Below are positions 36,363 through 45,269 of a stretch of DNA of 64,000 nt, piece after piece. The notes beneath the pieces were generated by a model that did no database searches, had not been told where the DNA came from, and saw nothing but the letters and a program-made list of their open reading frames with translations. The stretch is taken from assembly GCF_001942495.1 (NCBI RefSeq), contig NZ_MKZS01000001.1, forward strand, positions 1,444,284 to 1,508,283, read 5' to 3'. Origin of the DNA: Moorena bouillonii PNG (GTDB lineage: Bacteria > Cyanobacteriota > Cyanobacteriia > Cyanobacteriales > Coleofasciculaceae). The position numbers and the translations under genes are program-made. Every line of letters begins with the position of its first letter. The stretch's first letter is position 1.

Positions 36363-36889
36363 GTCGGACAAAAGTAAAATTAACTGTTGAAATAGGGAGC
36401 AGGGACTGAGGCCGTAGGCCACGCTACGCGAACGGAGCTGGGAGTAGAGGGGCTTTTGGCAACTTTACAGAAGTTAATACAGCGATGCAGCTTCGGAACA
36501 GGGGGTTTCCCCCACTCGCGCTTTGCATCAAGAAGTGAGGTTTATTTTTGTCCAGGTACTTACCTATTACCTATTACCTATTACCTATTACCTATTACCT
36601 ATTACCTATCTCCAATGTAAAAAACCTACCCCTGTGAGCCCCACACTCCCCGTTTGACCTGTCATGTAAAAAACCTACCCCTGTGAGGGGCTTCTGACCC
36701 GGTTGCGCCAAGGCCAAAGGCCACGCTACGCGAACGGTTTTTCAACCTGTACTCTGCTTTTAGTATAGGCGCTATACAATCGTCAACTCCAATGCAAGAT
36801 TTCTTTCTAGGCATTAAGCGCGCTAGTCACTTTCATCTGGGCTCGCTTTGTGGCGGAGTTTTCAGTGATTGGATTTCTAATAATCTCTA
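36363..36889. other. repeat-rich intergenic region
   Basis: It contains a CCACGCTACGCGAACGG motif twice (36419 and 36721), a reversed copy of the GGGGGTTTCCCCC palindromic repeat at 36481-36533, ATTACCT heptamers at 36565-36610, and two copies of ATGTAAAAAACCTACCCCTG (36615 and 36664). No gene is supported. Confidence 0.65.
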
Positions 36890-36960
36890 TAGGGCTTACG
36901 CATTTGCCCCCTAAATCCCCCAATTCTGGGGGACTTTGACATGATTACCCCCCAAAATTG

Positions 36961-38785
36961 ATACCGCTGGCGAAATTAATATTTGTTTAGACATAGGTCA
37001 ACCGGTCGGCCCAAGAGCAGCAAAACGAGAACATCGGGTAGCTGCAAATGGAACTCCCTGCCACCAATTAACCAAACGCACAATATTCATGGCACAAGCT
37101 GTGATGATGTGCTGCAAGTGGGTTTTAGTCAAACCGATATAGCGACATCGACGTAAGCCAAACGCTTTAATGCCCTGAGCTAACGTACCTTCAATACCTG
37201 CACGCTGAGCATAGCGATGCTGGAAATCCTCTGTGGTTTGGGTCTGGCGAGCCTGTTGCAGGGCATTATGTTGACGTTGAGGACGCAGGGTAATGGTGCG
37301 CCCTTGCTGTTTGGTGCGAGTACACAAGGGACGATGGGGACAAAGCTTACAAGTGGAGCTAGCAAAGCTTACTTTAATGATGTCATGACCACGACGGTCA
37401 GAACCAGGCTTCCAACTCATACAGGTCAGCCCCGTTGGGCACTTTGCCTGTTGCTCGTCCCAGTCAATCGTAAAGTTAGCAACATCAAAGCCAATACCAG
37501 CTAGAGAAGGCCAACTACTATCGGGTAAAACCGGAGCCAGCAACTCAATTCCAGCAGTATCTTGAGTGTTGACCATTTGCTCAGCACTCACATAGCCCGT
37601 ATCGACAATATGAGTTTGAGGTAGCAGTTGACGCTGCTTAAGAGCTTGGTGAATCCGATCAGTTACCTGTACATCGGTGGTGGTGGCAACAGTAGTTTCC
37701 ACATGGGTAATCAGGTGGGGGGCATTCTCACCACAGGTTTCGCTCAGATGCACCTTATAGCCCACCCATTGAGTTTCCCGTTTGCGACTGAATCGGGCTT
37801 CTACATCGTAGGGAGAGTGAATTAATTGAGCCGACGGGGGGCTATTGTTGGGTTGACGGAAGTGTACTTGTTGGTGTGCATCGATATGAAACTGCTGTAC
37901 CCAAACCTGACGCAACACCTCAACCCCAGGCAACTGTACCAGCCAATCCGGGGCATCCTCATCATATACAGCAGCTAACAGCCTATAACCATCTTTACCA
38001 ATCGTCTCCCCTAACTGCTGGCGCTCATCGGTAGCCTTGGGCATGTGATAGTCCTCAACCCGACTACCATAGCGCGAAAACCACTCTACCGGAACTTTTT
38101 CCTGAAGCCATTGCGGTACTGCTACTGCCAGACTATTGAGTGCTGCTCGTAAGGTCTCACCCACTACTTCTAGACGATGCATCACCCGAATTGCTGCTAA
38201 CACATGAGTTGAGTCACTGCGTTGCACTCCACCCCCACTCAGCCATCCCCGCTCTTGACATCGTTCCAAGAGTCGCTCCAACAGTAACTCTTCCACCTGG
38301 GCTTTAACTAATCGACCTCGAAACTCGCTCAATACTGAGCTATCGATGCCGGGGTCTGCTAAGGGCAAGCTTAACGCATATTTCCAATCGATTCGTCCTC
38401 GCACCGCTTGGGCTGCTTGAGCATCGGTTAAGTCTTCGATGTACTGCATTACTGTAATCAGCGCTAACCTCCAAGCATCCCGATGCCGGTTGCCCTCGCT
38501 TTGATGGAAACAAGGCTCTGAACTGTTCATCCTTATATAAGAAACCCAATTCATCCCTGATACTCATGACTATACTCCCTTTGGGAAAAGCTGAGCGAGC
38601 AATAGTTACTGTCTCTTGGGGTATTGGTGCTATTGTCTCTACTCTAAAGCACATAGCGGGCAACTCCTCAGTTTGATAACTGATACAATTGTTTCAACTG
38701 TAACTCCCAAACCAACTACGAACAAAGGATCTTTTCCACATCTGCTCATCCTTTTGTAAACAAATATTAATTTCGCCAGCCGTAT
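36961..38785 (-). mobile_element. IS1182-family insertion sequence
   Basis: The 1825-bp element begins ATACCGCTGGCGAAATTAAT and ends with its inverse, giving ~29-bp terminal inverted repeats with one mismatch. An 8-bp target duplication CAAAATTG flanks it (36953-36960 and 38786-38793). Rejoining the flanks restores the core of the host MITE. The ends look intact although the transposase gene is frameshifted. Confidence 0.9.
36998..38654 (-). pseudogene. IS1182 family transposase, frameshifted
   Basis: The protein begins at ATG 38654 (MCFRVETIAPIPQETVTIA, DELGFLYKDEQFRALFPSKR, GQPA). It then changes frame near 38480-38490 and continues as DAWRLALITVMQYIEDLTDA, AVRGRIDWKYALSLPL and SVLSEFRGRLV to the C-terminus. 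Both parts are IS1182 family: the N-terminal domain followed by the DDE core and a Cys-rich insertion (CKLCPHRPLCT), then RAGIEGTLAQGIKAFGLRRCRY near the end. The break falls at the GQPA-to-WRLAL junction, a conserved stretch, so a small deletion is more likely than programmed frameshifting. The element probably needs transposase supplied from elsewhere. Confidence 0.85.
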
Positions 38786-38904
38786 CAAAATTGGGGGGCT
38801 AGGGGGGCGAAATCTACTTAACTGCGTAAGTCCTACTCTAGTGAGATTAGCGGTAACATATAACTCAGTAAACTTAATTATGTTAACTTTTAAATAGGAC
38901 AGTA

Positions 38905-39117
38905 ATGACTACTTTAGGGGACAACCTTAAAAAAAGACGAGAATCCCTAAATATCACCCAGCGGGAAATCGCTCATGAATTGGGCGTAACCGTTACCACG
39001 GTGCAAAATTGGGAAGCGGGCAGGCATATCCCCAAACTCTACCCAAATCAGCTCAAGGTATTGTGTGACCTGCTGAAAGTTACCCTAGATCAATTGGCAA
39101 AGTGGGTAACTGATTGA
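38905..39117 (+). CDS. XRE-family helix-turn-helix regulator
   Basis: This 70-residue protein is essentially one HTH_3/XRE domain: LGDNLKKRRESLNITQREIAHELGVTVTTVQNWEAGRHIPKL, with the recognition helix at VTTVQNWEAG, then a closing helix (QLKVLCDLLKVTLDQLAKW). Such single-domain proteins commonly repress adjacent genes or act as antitoxin-like regulators. Its immediate upstream region was altered by the MITE/IS insertion ending 70 bases away. No partner gene lies downstream; a strong hairpin follows at 39143. The targets are unknown. Confidence 0.88.
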   Translation: MTTLGDNLKKRRESLNITQREIAHELGVTVTTVQNWEAGRHIPKLYPNQLKVLCDLLKVTLDQLAKWVTD

Positions 39118-39142
39118 ACTGTTGGGATCCAGCTAAAAAAAA

Positions 39143-39160
39143 ACGCCCCATATGGGGCGT
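39143..39160 (-). terminator. hairpin ACGCCCCATATGGGGCGT
   Basis: A perfect 18-bp palindrome with an A-run on its left (39135-39142), which reads as a T-tract on the minus strand. It is just after the XRE gene, so it may serve as a bidirectional or imperfect plus-strand terminator. Confidence 0.65.
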
Positions 39161-39309
39161 AACCGTTTCCTATTAACCTGGGACAGTGTCCCAACAGTTA
39201 ATCAAAAAACTAAAACAGGAGAGGATTATCGCCATTTTCTTGGCTACTTGTTACAGCGCCTGTGAACTAAACTTTTCGCAACAAAATCAGAAAAAATTTT
39301 TTGGGGCAA

Positions 39310-39418
39310 AATCTTTAGGGAATAGGGAGTAGGGAGTAGGGAGTAGGGAATCGGGAGTAGGGAGTAGGGAGTAGGGAGTAGGGAGTAGGGAGTAGGGAAT
39401 CGGGAATCGGGAAACAAT
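39310..39418. repeat. GGGAGTA/GGGAATC heptamer array
   Basis: About 14 heptamers, mostly TAGGGAG with TCGGGAA variants at the end. The remaining intergenic sequence to 39667 includes a GCGATTGGCCGTTGGCCACG repeat at 39604. No gene is seen. Confidence 0.85.
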
Positions 39419-39674
39419 TTTGTTTAACCGATTACTATGACAACCGGAATCACCGTGTTTTTATATGATTTGTAAACATATGTATGGCAGTAATTGGCTT
39501 GCACACAAGAGGCAAAAGGCAAGATGGTAAAGAGATTTGGAGTGTTATTTGACAATGAAAAAATACCTCATTAGGTTTACATCTCATTTGGAAACCCTAT
39601 AGCGCGATTGGCCGTTGGCCACGCTACGCGATGAAGCTTCGCTTCCGCTAAGAGCGAACGCACTAATAAAAAAA

Positions 39675-39695
39675 AATGCCCATGGGCAGGGCATT
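39675..39695 (-). terminator. rho-independent terminator for the LuxR-type gene
   Basis: Arms AATGCCC and GGGCATT, with an A-run at 39668-39676 giving a T-tract on the minus strand. It is about 50 bases past the stop codon of the gene at 39746. Confidence 0.8.
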
Positions 39696-39745
39696 TTGTC
39701 ACTTGTCACCAAGAATGTCTGTCTTCCAAATTGCTAATTATGCCC

Positions 39746-40399
39746 CTAAGCAGCCATTTCTTCCATCATCATTGCCATTTGCTGCTTGGCACGAATATTT
39801 TTCATGTGCTTCTTCACCGTATTGAGAGTAACAAACAGTTCCGTAGCAATCTCTTTGTAGGAGTAATTGACTCGACGCAGTAACCAGACTTCTGCCTCAC
39901 GGGCAGTTAAGCCATATTTATGAACTTCAGCTAGGGCTATACTATGAATGGATTGACGTTGGTCTTCGAGGGTAACTAAAATATAAGGCTGCTCAGATAT
40001 TCTCAGGTTGAGCCATCTAGCCCGAATCCGAAACGTTATGGAGTTACTCGTCGTAATCTCTGAATCTATAATTACAGATTGATGGGGATAGAATTCATCA
40101 CTGTCTTTCAAGGCTTGGCAGACACGCCAGATTTCTTGAGGCACCACCTTAAGATGTTTGCTGTTCGGTGTAAGTTGCTCACAAAAAACACGAGCGGTTT
40201 CATTGGTATGAACCAACTCTCCTTGTGTATTCAGAATTAAAACACCGTCAATAAAACCTTCTAGTACTCCTTGCAGTAGACCATTGTCTAACTGTTGCAC
40301 CTGAGGAGCGGATTTTTCTAGAGTGTTGGTGAGAGTATACATGGTCTGTTGACCCACTAACTGGATTTGATTTGAAATGTAATGGTGCTTTTGACCCAT
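39746..40399 (-). CDS. PAS-type sensor with LuxR HTH transcription factor
   Basis: The 217-residue protein has a PAS-like domain (residues ~40-145: GVLEGFIDGVLILNTQGELVHTNETARVFC). A C-terminal LuxR/GerE helix-turn-helix follows at ~155-210 (GLTAREAEVWLLRRVNYSYKEIATELFVTLNTVKKHMKNI). There is no receiver domain, so it is not a classic response regulator; a small ligand or redox signal through the PAS fold is plausible. The N-terminal 19 residues may be an over-extension; a second Met at residue 20 (MYTLTNTLEK) is a good alternative start. Two related motifs, TGTTACAGC followed by CAAACTTTTCGCAA, appear upstream (40454) and near 39250 after the XRE gene. They may be shared regulatory or repeat sequence. 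Confidence 0.85.
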   Translation of the reverse strand: MGQKHHYISNQIQLVGQQTMYTLTNTLEKSAPQVQQLDNGLLQGVLEGFIDGVLILNTQGELVHTNETARVFCEQLTPNSKHLKVVPQEIWRVCQALKDSDEFYPHQSVIIDSEITTSNSITFRIRARWLNLRISEQPYILVTLEDQRQSIHSIALAEVHKYGLTAREAEVWLLRRVNYSYKEIATELFVTLNTVKKHMKNIRAKQQMAMMMEEMAA

Positions 40400-40840
40400 T
40401 AAGAATTAAATTCGCGTGATTGTCGCACCTGTTGAATCACACTTGGCTTAGTCATTTGTTACAGCACCTCTCAACCAAACTTTTCGCAAAAAATCGGACA
40501 AAAAATTTTTTTTGGGGTTTTTTGCGAAAAACCCCCCAATCACTCGTGTAAATACATACTGGGTGACTTTTGCCATTCCCCAACATTGATGCCTAAGATG
40601 TCTAGGGATGGTCAATACTGAGTCCAGTCTTCGGGCTGCCCTTTGTAGCGCTTTTCATGGGGAGTAGAGGTTAGTGGTTAGTGTAAGCATCTACCAAAAA
40701 CAAACAAACTACTAACAACTAACGTGATCAGCGCTATCGATAGACTAATGCGTACTAAACGCGATTGACCGTAGGTCACGCTACGCGATGCTCCGTAGGA
40801 GCCGCTAAAAGCGATCGCATTTACAACAGGGACATTACCG
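40400..40840. other. intergenic region with CGATCGC-rich palindromic repeat
   Basis: A repeat at 40756-40822 (GCGATTGACCGTAGGTCACG, then CTACGCGATG, GGAGCCGCTAAAAGCGATCG) is the reverse complement of the tails at 29245 and 33145. An A/T-rich block at 40490-40535 includes TTTTTTTTGGGGTTTTTTGC. No gene is visible. Confidence 0.65.
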
Positions 40841-41542
40841 ATGAAAAATCTAGATCGAATACTCCGTCAGCTGATTGCTGAAGCATGTAATCATCCACCA
40901 TTAAGTCTGGAACGTCGGCAAAAACTGAGCGAGATACATTTACTAGTGATGAAATCCGGCAAGCTCTGGAAAGAATATACCTCATATTATAATGATGCTC
41001 TCCAAGAGATGTGGGAATATTGCTGTGGGCATCCTGAAGAGTATGACCCGACTATCAAAGGTGTGATTACTTGGCTCGACGATGAACTAAAAAAGCGACT
41101 GAGACGATTTCGAGATGCTGGCTATAGGCAACAGAAGCGGCAAATTACTGGCCTAAGCACAGAGGAAGGTAAAACTATTGACCCTGTAGATAGGGTAGCA
41201 GCTGCTCCTGATCTACAGCCAGTTATGAAAATATGGCAAAAAACCTTGGATTGGGTTAAAAAAGACCCAGACGGAGTATTACGTCAGACTTGCTTTAGGA
41301 AACGCCCTGAGATTAATGCCCAAGTCCTAATCGAGCGGCGACTCCCTCCGGATCAGCCTTGGAAAACCATTGCAGCAGAATTTAAACTAACCCCACCAGA
41401 AGCTAAAGATTTGCCCAAATTCTATAACCGTAAATGCTTACCCCTGTTGCGAAAATTCGGTGTATGCGAGGGATATATAGAAGATTCAAAGACTGGTAGC
41501 TCGAAAAGCACCACAAAACCCCAACCTAGGAAAAAATCATGA
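40841..41542 (+). CDS. sigma-70-like regulatory protein of the DUF1822/CHASE2 operon
   Basis: This 233-residue protein has a sigma-factor-like layout: an N-terminal region resembling sigma region 2 (EMWEYCCGHPEEYDPTIKGVITWLDDELKKRLRRFRDAGY), a linker (LSTEEGKTIDPVDRVAAAP), and a C-terminal part that could be a weak region-4 HTH (PWKTIAAEFKLTPPEAKDLPKFYNRKCLPLLRKF). Genes like it regularly precede DUF1822 and CHASE2 genes in cyanobacteria. The stop codon overlaps the next start (ATGA, 41539-41542). A role as dedicated transcription or anti-sigma-responsive factor for the downstream sensor is inference; it has not been shown. Confidence 0.75.
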   Translation: MKNLDRILRQLIAEACNHPPLSLERRQKLSEIHLLVMKSGKLWKEYTSYYNDALQEMWEYCCGHPEEYDPTIKGVITWLDDELKKRLRRFRDAGYRQQKRQITGLSTEEGKTIDPVDRVAAAPDLQPVMKIWQKTLDWVKKDPDGVLRQTCFRKRPEINAQVLIERRLPPDQPWKTIAAEFKLTPPEAKDLPKFYNRKCLPLLRKFGVCEGYIEDSKTGSSKSTTKPQPRKKS

Positions 41543-42453
41543 TACACAACGCCAACATGCTAGCAGATTGGTCAATCCCCATGCCGATTACCCAGTCCGC
41601 ACTAGATATAGCCCAGCAGTTTGCTGACTACCAACCCAGCAAGCAAAAGGCTGAACAAGTCTATCTCAACACCCTGGCAGTGTGTGCGGTGAATAACTAT
41701 TTACGGATCCTGGGTATTCCCACTGACCTAAGTGCGGGGGATAGCTGGAATTCAGTAGTGCGCTTGGCTGAAAATGTGGCTGACCTGAGGGTAACCGGTT
41801 TGGGGCGCTTGGAATGTCGGCCTGTCAAAACCGGTGATTTGACTTGTCCCATTCCCCAGGAGGTTAGATTTAACCGGATTGGCTATGTAGTCGTTGAGAT
41901 TGATCAAGACCATACTGAAGCCACGCTGTTGGGATTTTCCCCAACCTCGGAAACCGGTGAATTAGTCATCCACCAATTGCGTACGCTAAAAGATTTACCA
42001 GCCTACCTCGATCAATTCCAACCGATGACACAACTAAGTCAATGGTTGGAGCATATCTTTGAAGCAGGTTGGCAGAGTTTGGAAAGCCTTTTAGGTAACC
42101 AAGGTCCTCAGCTAGCTTTCGCCTTTAGAACCAAGTCTGAGACCATTAAGCGATGTAAACAGATTGAATGGGGCAAACCTAATCAAGGGGTGGCTCTGGT
42201 TGTAGCACTGACCCCAGAATCCGAAACAACCCTGAATGTTCTGCTACAACTCAATCCCATCAATGGTCAAACCTATCTACCCCCCAATCTCCAGTTGCTC
42301 TTGCTAGATGAGGAGCAAGAAATGCTGATCAATGCCCAAGCCAGAAACGACGATCAAGCCATTCAATTGGATTTTACTTGCGAACCGGGAGACCGTTTCA
42401 GTGTCAAGGTTGCTCTGGATAATGCCAGTGTGATCGAAGAGTTTGTGATCTGA
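41539..42453 (+). CDS. DUF1822 family protein
   Basis: This 304-residue cyanobacterial protein has the DUF1822 layout: PITQSALDIAQQFADYQPSKQKAEQVYLNTLAVCAVNNYLRIL at the N-terminus, a central segment (GLGRLECRPVKTGDLTCPIPQEV, GYVVVEIDQDHTEATLLGF) and a C-terminal region ending EPGDRFSVKVALDNASVIEEFVI. No catalytic site, signal peptide or membrane helix is visible. The function of the family is unknown. Its start overlaps the sigma-like gene, and the CHAT-CHASE2 gene follows after ~140 bases containing GTCAACCGTCAAC repeats. The constant association suggests the three products work together, possibly linking the membrane sensor to the sigma-like protein. Confidence 0.85.
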   Translation: MIHNANMLADWSIPMPITQSALDIAQQFADYQPSKQKAEQVYLNTLAVCAVNNYLRILGIPTDLSAGDSWNSVVRLAENVADLRVTGLGRLECRPVKTGDLTCPIPQEVRFNRIGYVVVEIDQDHTEATLLGFSPTSETGELVIHQLRTLKDLPAYLDQFQPMTQLSQWLEHIFEAGWQSLESLLGNQGPQLAFAFRTKSETIKRCKQIEWGKPNQGVALVVALTPESETTLNVLLQLNPINGQTYLPPNLQLLLLDEEQEMLINAQARNDDQAIQLDFTCEPGDRFSVKVALDNASVIEEFVI

Positions 42454-42590
42454 ATTCCCAAATTCGCTGTTCCCAAATCCGCTGTTCCCTATTCAGTACG
42501 CGCTATAACTAGGAATAATATCAGACAAAATACTGATTTTTGACGGTTGACAGTCAACCGTCAACCGTCAACTGTTAAAAAACTAAGCCA
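42454..42590. repeat. short repeats between DUF1822 and CHAT-CHASE2 genes
   Basis: GCTGTTCCC repeats (42465-42495) and a GACGGTTGACAGTCAACCGTC palindromic tract with further CAACCGT copies (42541-42575). The same repeat encodes the extra N-terminus of RsmB. Confidence 0.75.
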
Positions 42591-44873
42591 ATGGCAAAGC
42601 TAGTAACTCTTAAGCTGGATGGGGATTTTGAGGAAGGTTTTCGAGTCACTCTGGAAATTGGCTCAGAAGGCGAACGTCCCGAAACAGAACTTACTGGCAG
42701 ATTGCCTGCAGCCCCTAACATCGTCACCCACTATCACGAATGGCGGTCAAGCTATCGCAGTCTGGGGAGCTCTTTGCGAGAAATTAAAATTAAACGAGTG
42801 GCAATCGGTGGTTCCATCAACAACCACAGTCAGGGATTATGCGATCGCTTAAATCGGTGGCTCAAGTCAGAGTTATTTAGTCCGCTGCGGGAAAAGTGGC
42901 TAGAGAAAGTGGGCATTACCGAAGAAGTCCGGGTGCTGATTCGTACTAAAAATCCCCAGCTCAGGCAGCTTCCTTGGCATCAGTGGGAATTTTTAGAGCG
43001 TTACCACCAAGCAGAAATTGCCCTAAGTACTCCAGAGTATCAACAACCAAGCAAATCGCACCACAGCCGTGATCGACACAACGTTAGAATTCTAGCAATT
43101 CTGGGCAATAGCGAAGGGATTAATATCCAACAAGACCGACAATTATTAGAGAATTTACCCTTTGCAGACATTACCTTTCTAGTAGAACCACCACGGCAGA
43201 AGCTCAACGAAACCCTGTGGGAGCAACCTTGGGATATTTTGTTTTTTGCAGGTCATAGTGAAACCGAGGCAGGAAGAGGTCGGATTCATATCAATCAGAC
43301 CGATAGCTTAACCATTGACGAACTCAGAGAAGCCCTCAAAAAAGCCATAGAAAGGGGGTTGTCCCTAGCAATTTTTAATTCCTGTGATGGCTTAGGATTA
43401 GCCAATGAGCTAGAACAGCTGCACATTCCCCACATGATTATTATGCGGGAGCCCGTACCGGATCTCGTAGCACAGCAGTTTTTGCAATATTTTATCAAAG
43501 CCTTTGCTAGTGGTAAATCCTTGTATCTAGCAGTGCAAGAAGCCCGGAAAAAACTGCAAGGTTTGGAAGATCAATGTCCCTGTGCCAGTTGGTTGCCAGT
43601 GATTTGTCAAAATCCTGCGACCATACCCCCAACCTGGCAACAGTTGCGTGGCAATCACCAGCACCACCTGCTCCAATCGGCTCTGATCCTCAGTGTAGTT
43701 GTTACCATTTTAGTCATGGTGATCCGGCAGCTGGGAATACTTCAGCTTTGGGAACTAAAGGCATTTGACCAGCTGATGCGGCTGCGACCTAATCCAGGGG
43801 TAGACTCCCGTTTGCTGGTGGTTGAAGCCAAAGATGCCGAGATCAACCGCTATGGCTATCCCCTCCCAGATCAAACCCTAGCCGAAGTCCTAGACAAGCT
43901 AGAGTCTAATCAACCCCGAGTGATTGGCTTAGATATCTTTCGGGAACGTCCTAGAGAACCTGGTCATCAGGCATTGAGCCGTCAGTTACAGCAAAATCAG
44001 AAATTCATTGCCCTTTGTAGCGCTAGGGAAGCTAACGACCCCGAAAACTCAGGCATGGAACCTCCCTCTGGGGTGCGAGAATCCCGCCTTGGTTTTAGCA
44101 ATATCATGGCTGACCCTGATGGCATTATCCGTAGGCATCTTGTATTTATGCATCCCTACCACGATGACCCCTGTGCCACCGACCACTCCTTCAGTGCTAG
44201 GGTCGCATTGCATTACTTAGCCCAAGACGGAATCAAAGCAAAAACCATTGCTATGAATAAAATACGCTTGGGTAAGACTGTCTTAAGAGAGTTGTCAGCT
44301 AATGCCGGGGGTTATCACAATCGTGATCATCGGGGGTTCCAGGTGTTACTCAATTACCGGAAAACTGTCGCTCGACGAGTCACTTTTACAGAGGTGCTAG
44401 AGGGTCAGGTCAAACCAGAGTGGGTCAAAGACAAAATTGTCCTGATCGGAATAACTGCAAGGATTGCCAAGGATTACCATTTTACCCCCTACAGTGCCCT
44501 GCAGTGGCCATACCAAGAAATGCCAGGGGTAATTCTTCAGGCCCAGATGGTCAGTCAGATGATCAGTGCTGGCCTCGGTGAGCGTCGATTATTATCGGTG
44601 TGGTCGCCCTGGGGAGACCTGTTCTGGGTTTGGGGTTGGTCAATCATTGGTGCTACCATTGCCTGGCGCTGTGGTCGAATGCTGTATTGGGGACTCGCTA
44701 CCGTCACAGCGACAGGGGTTTTATATCTCCTATGTTTTGGTCTATTTACTCTAGGAGTATGGGTACCTCTGGTGCCATCAGCCTTAGCATTGGTAGCCAC
44801 TAGTGGAATTGTGGTGGTTTATAGGACAACACTTGGAGCCATCACTCCGTCAGCTCTCGGACGAATTCTCTAG
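42591..44873 (+). CDS. CHAT (caspase-like) and CHASE2 sensor protein
   Basis: This 760-residue protein joins a cytoplasmic CHAT peptidase domain to a CHASE2 sensor. The CHAT part spans residues ~150-350 and shows the catalytic dyad context: LFFAGHSETEAGRGRIHI for the His and LAIFNSCDGLGLANEL for the Cys. A transmembrane helix follows (ALILSVVVTILVMVI, ~365-380). CHASE2, an extracytoplasmic sensor, begins with LWELKAFDQLMRLRP and contains LLVVEAKDAEINRYGYPLP and VIGLDIFRE, then DKIVLIGITA. Two or three hydrophobic helices close the protein (GWSIIGATIAWRCGR, LYLLCFGLFTLGVWVPLV). CHASE2 usually drives a kinase or cyclase; here the output would be a caspase-like protease. It is the third gene of the sigma-like/DUF1822 operon. 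Confidence 0.88.
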   Translation: MAKLVTLKLDGDFEEGFRVTLEIGSEGERPETELTGRLPAAPNIVTHYHEWRSSYRSLGSSLREIKIKRVAIGGSINNHSQGLCDRLNRWLKSELFSPLREKWLEKVGITEEVRVLIRTKNPQLRQLPWHQWEFLERYHQAEIALSTPEYQQPSKSHHSRDRHNVRILAILGNSEGINIQQDRQLLENLPFADITFLVEPPRQKLNETLWEQPWDILFFAGHSETEAGRGRIHINQTDSLTIDELREALKKAIERGLSLAIFNSCDGLGLANELEQLHIPHMIIMREPVPDLVAQQFLQYFIKAFASGKSLYLAVQEARKKLQGLEDQCPCASWLPVICQNPATIPPTWQQLRGNHQHHLLQSALILSVVVTILVMVIRQLGILQLWELKAFDQLMRLRPNPGVDSRLLVVEAKDAEINRYGYPLPDQTLAEVLDKLESNQPRVIGLDIFRERPREPGHQALSRQLQQNQKFIALCSAREANDPENSGMEPPSGVRESRLGFSNIMADPDGIIRRHLVFMHPYHDDPCATDHSFSARVALHYLAQDGIKAKTIAMNKIRLGKTVLRELSANAGGYHNRDHRGFQVLLNYRKTVARRVTFTEVLEGQVKPEWVKDKIVLIGITARIAKDYHFTPYSALQWPYQEMPGVILQAQMVSQMISAGLGERRLLSVWSPWGDLFWVWGWSIIGATIAWRCGRMLYWGLATVTATGVLYLLCFGLFTLGVWVPLVPSALALVATSGIVVVYRTTLGAITPSALGRIL

Positions 44874-44982
44874 CATTTCCATTTGAGTTGGAAACAATAA
44901 TTACAGTTTTTGACCTTAGCAAAAATCCCTATATACCTGATTATCTCTTGCTTCTTGCTTCTTGCCTCTTGCCTTTTCCTTA

Positions 44983-45132
44983 GGCGTTGCTGATTCTAGG
45001 TATGGTTTTGCCCCCCTAACCCCCCAATTTTGGGGGGAATAAGACGTTCAAAGTCCCCCAAAGTTGGGGGACCAACGGGGGCTTTAACATGCACCAGATG
45101 ATTGCGCATTCATTCCTTAATTCAGCAACGCC
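44983..45132. mobile_element. ~150-bp MITE with GGCGTTGCTGA ends
   Basis: The ends GGCGTTGCTGA and TCAGCAACGCC are inverted repeats. Inside is the CCCCCTAACCCCCCAATT / AAAGTTGGGGG core shared with the elements at 36890 and 59724. I could not define a target duplication. It is noncoding. Confidence 0.7.
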
Positions 45133-45269
45133 AACATTTGTACCGCGAAACCGATAAAGAATTACTAATATAACGGTTTTCAAACTAATAAAGTACACAA
45201 TATTTTTTCCCTGTTCCCTATTCCCTATTCCCTATTCCCTACTCCTATCAAAACATTCCCATCAAAACC
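45133..45269. repeat. CCCTATT heptamers upstream of hemA
   Basis: Five heptamers (CCCTGTT/CCCTATT) at 45210-45243 separate the MITE from hemA. The hemA promoter presumably lies in the AT-rich 45155-45205. Confidence 0.75.

Larger units (their letters stand above)
36890..38835. mobile_element. MITE (TAGGRCTTACGCA ends) interrupted by an IS1182 element
   Basis: The left end TAGGGCTTACGCA (36890-36902) pairs with the right end TGCGTAAGTCCTA (38823-38835), with one mismatch. A 5-bp duplication CTCTA flanks the pair (36885-36889 and 38836-38840). Without the inner IS and one target copy, the element is about 113 bp and contains a CCCCCTAAATCCCCCAATT...GGGGGGC core also seen in the elements at 44983 and 59724. 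Confidence 0.85.

Noticed and set aside
38340-38663. Separate 107-residue gene upstream of the IS1182 transposase
   Set aside because: Its first half is the N-terminus of the IS1182 transposase; the second half is out-of-frame reading after the frameshift.
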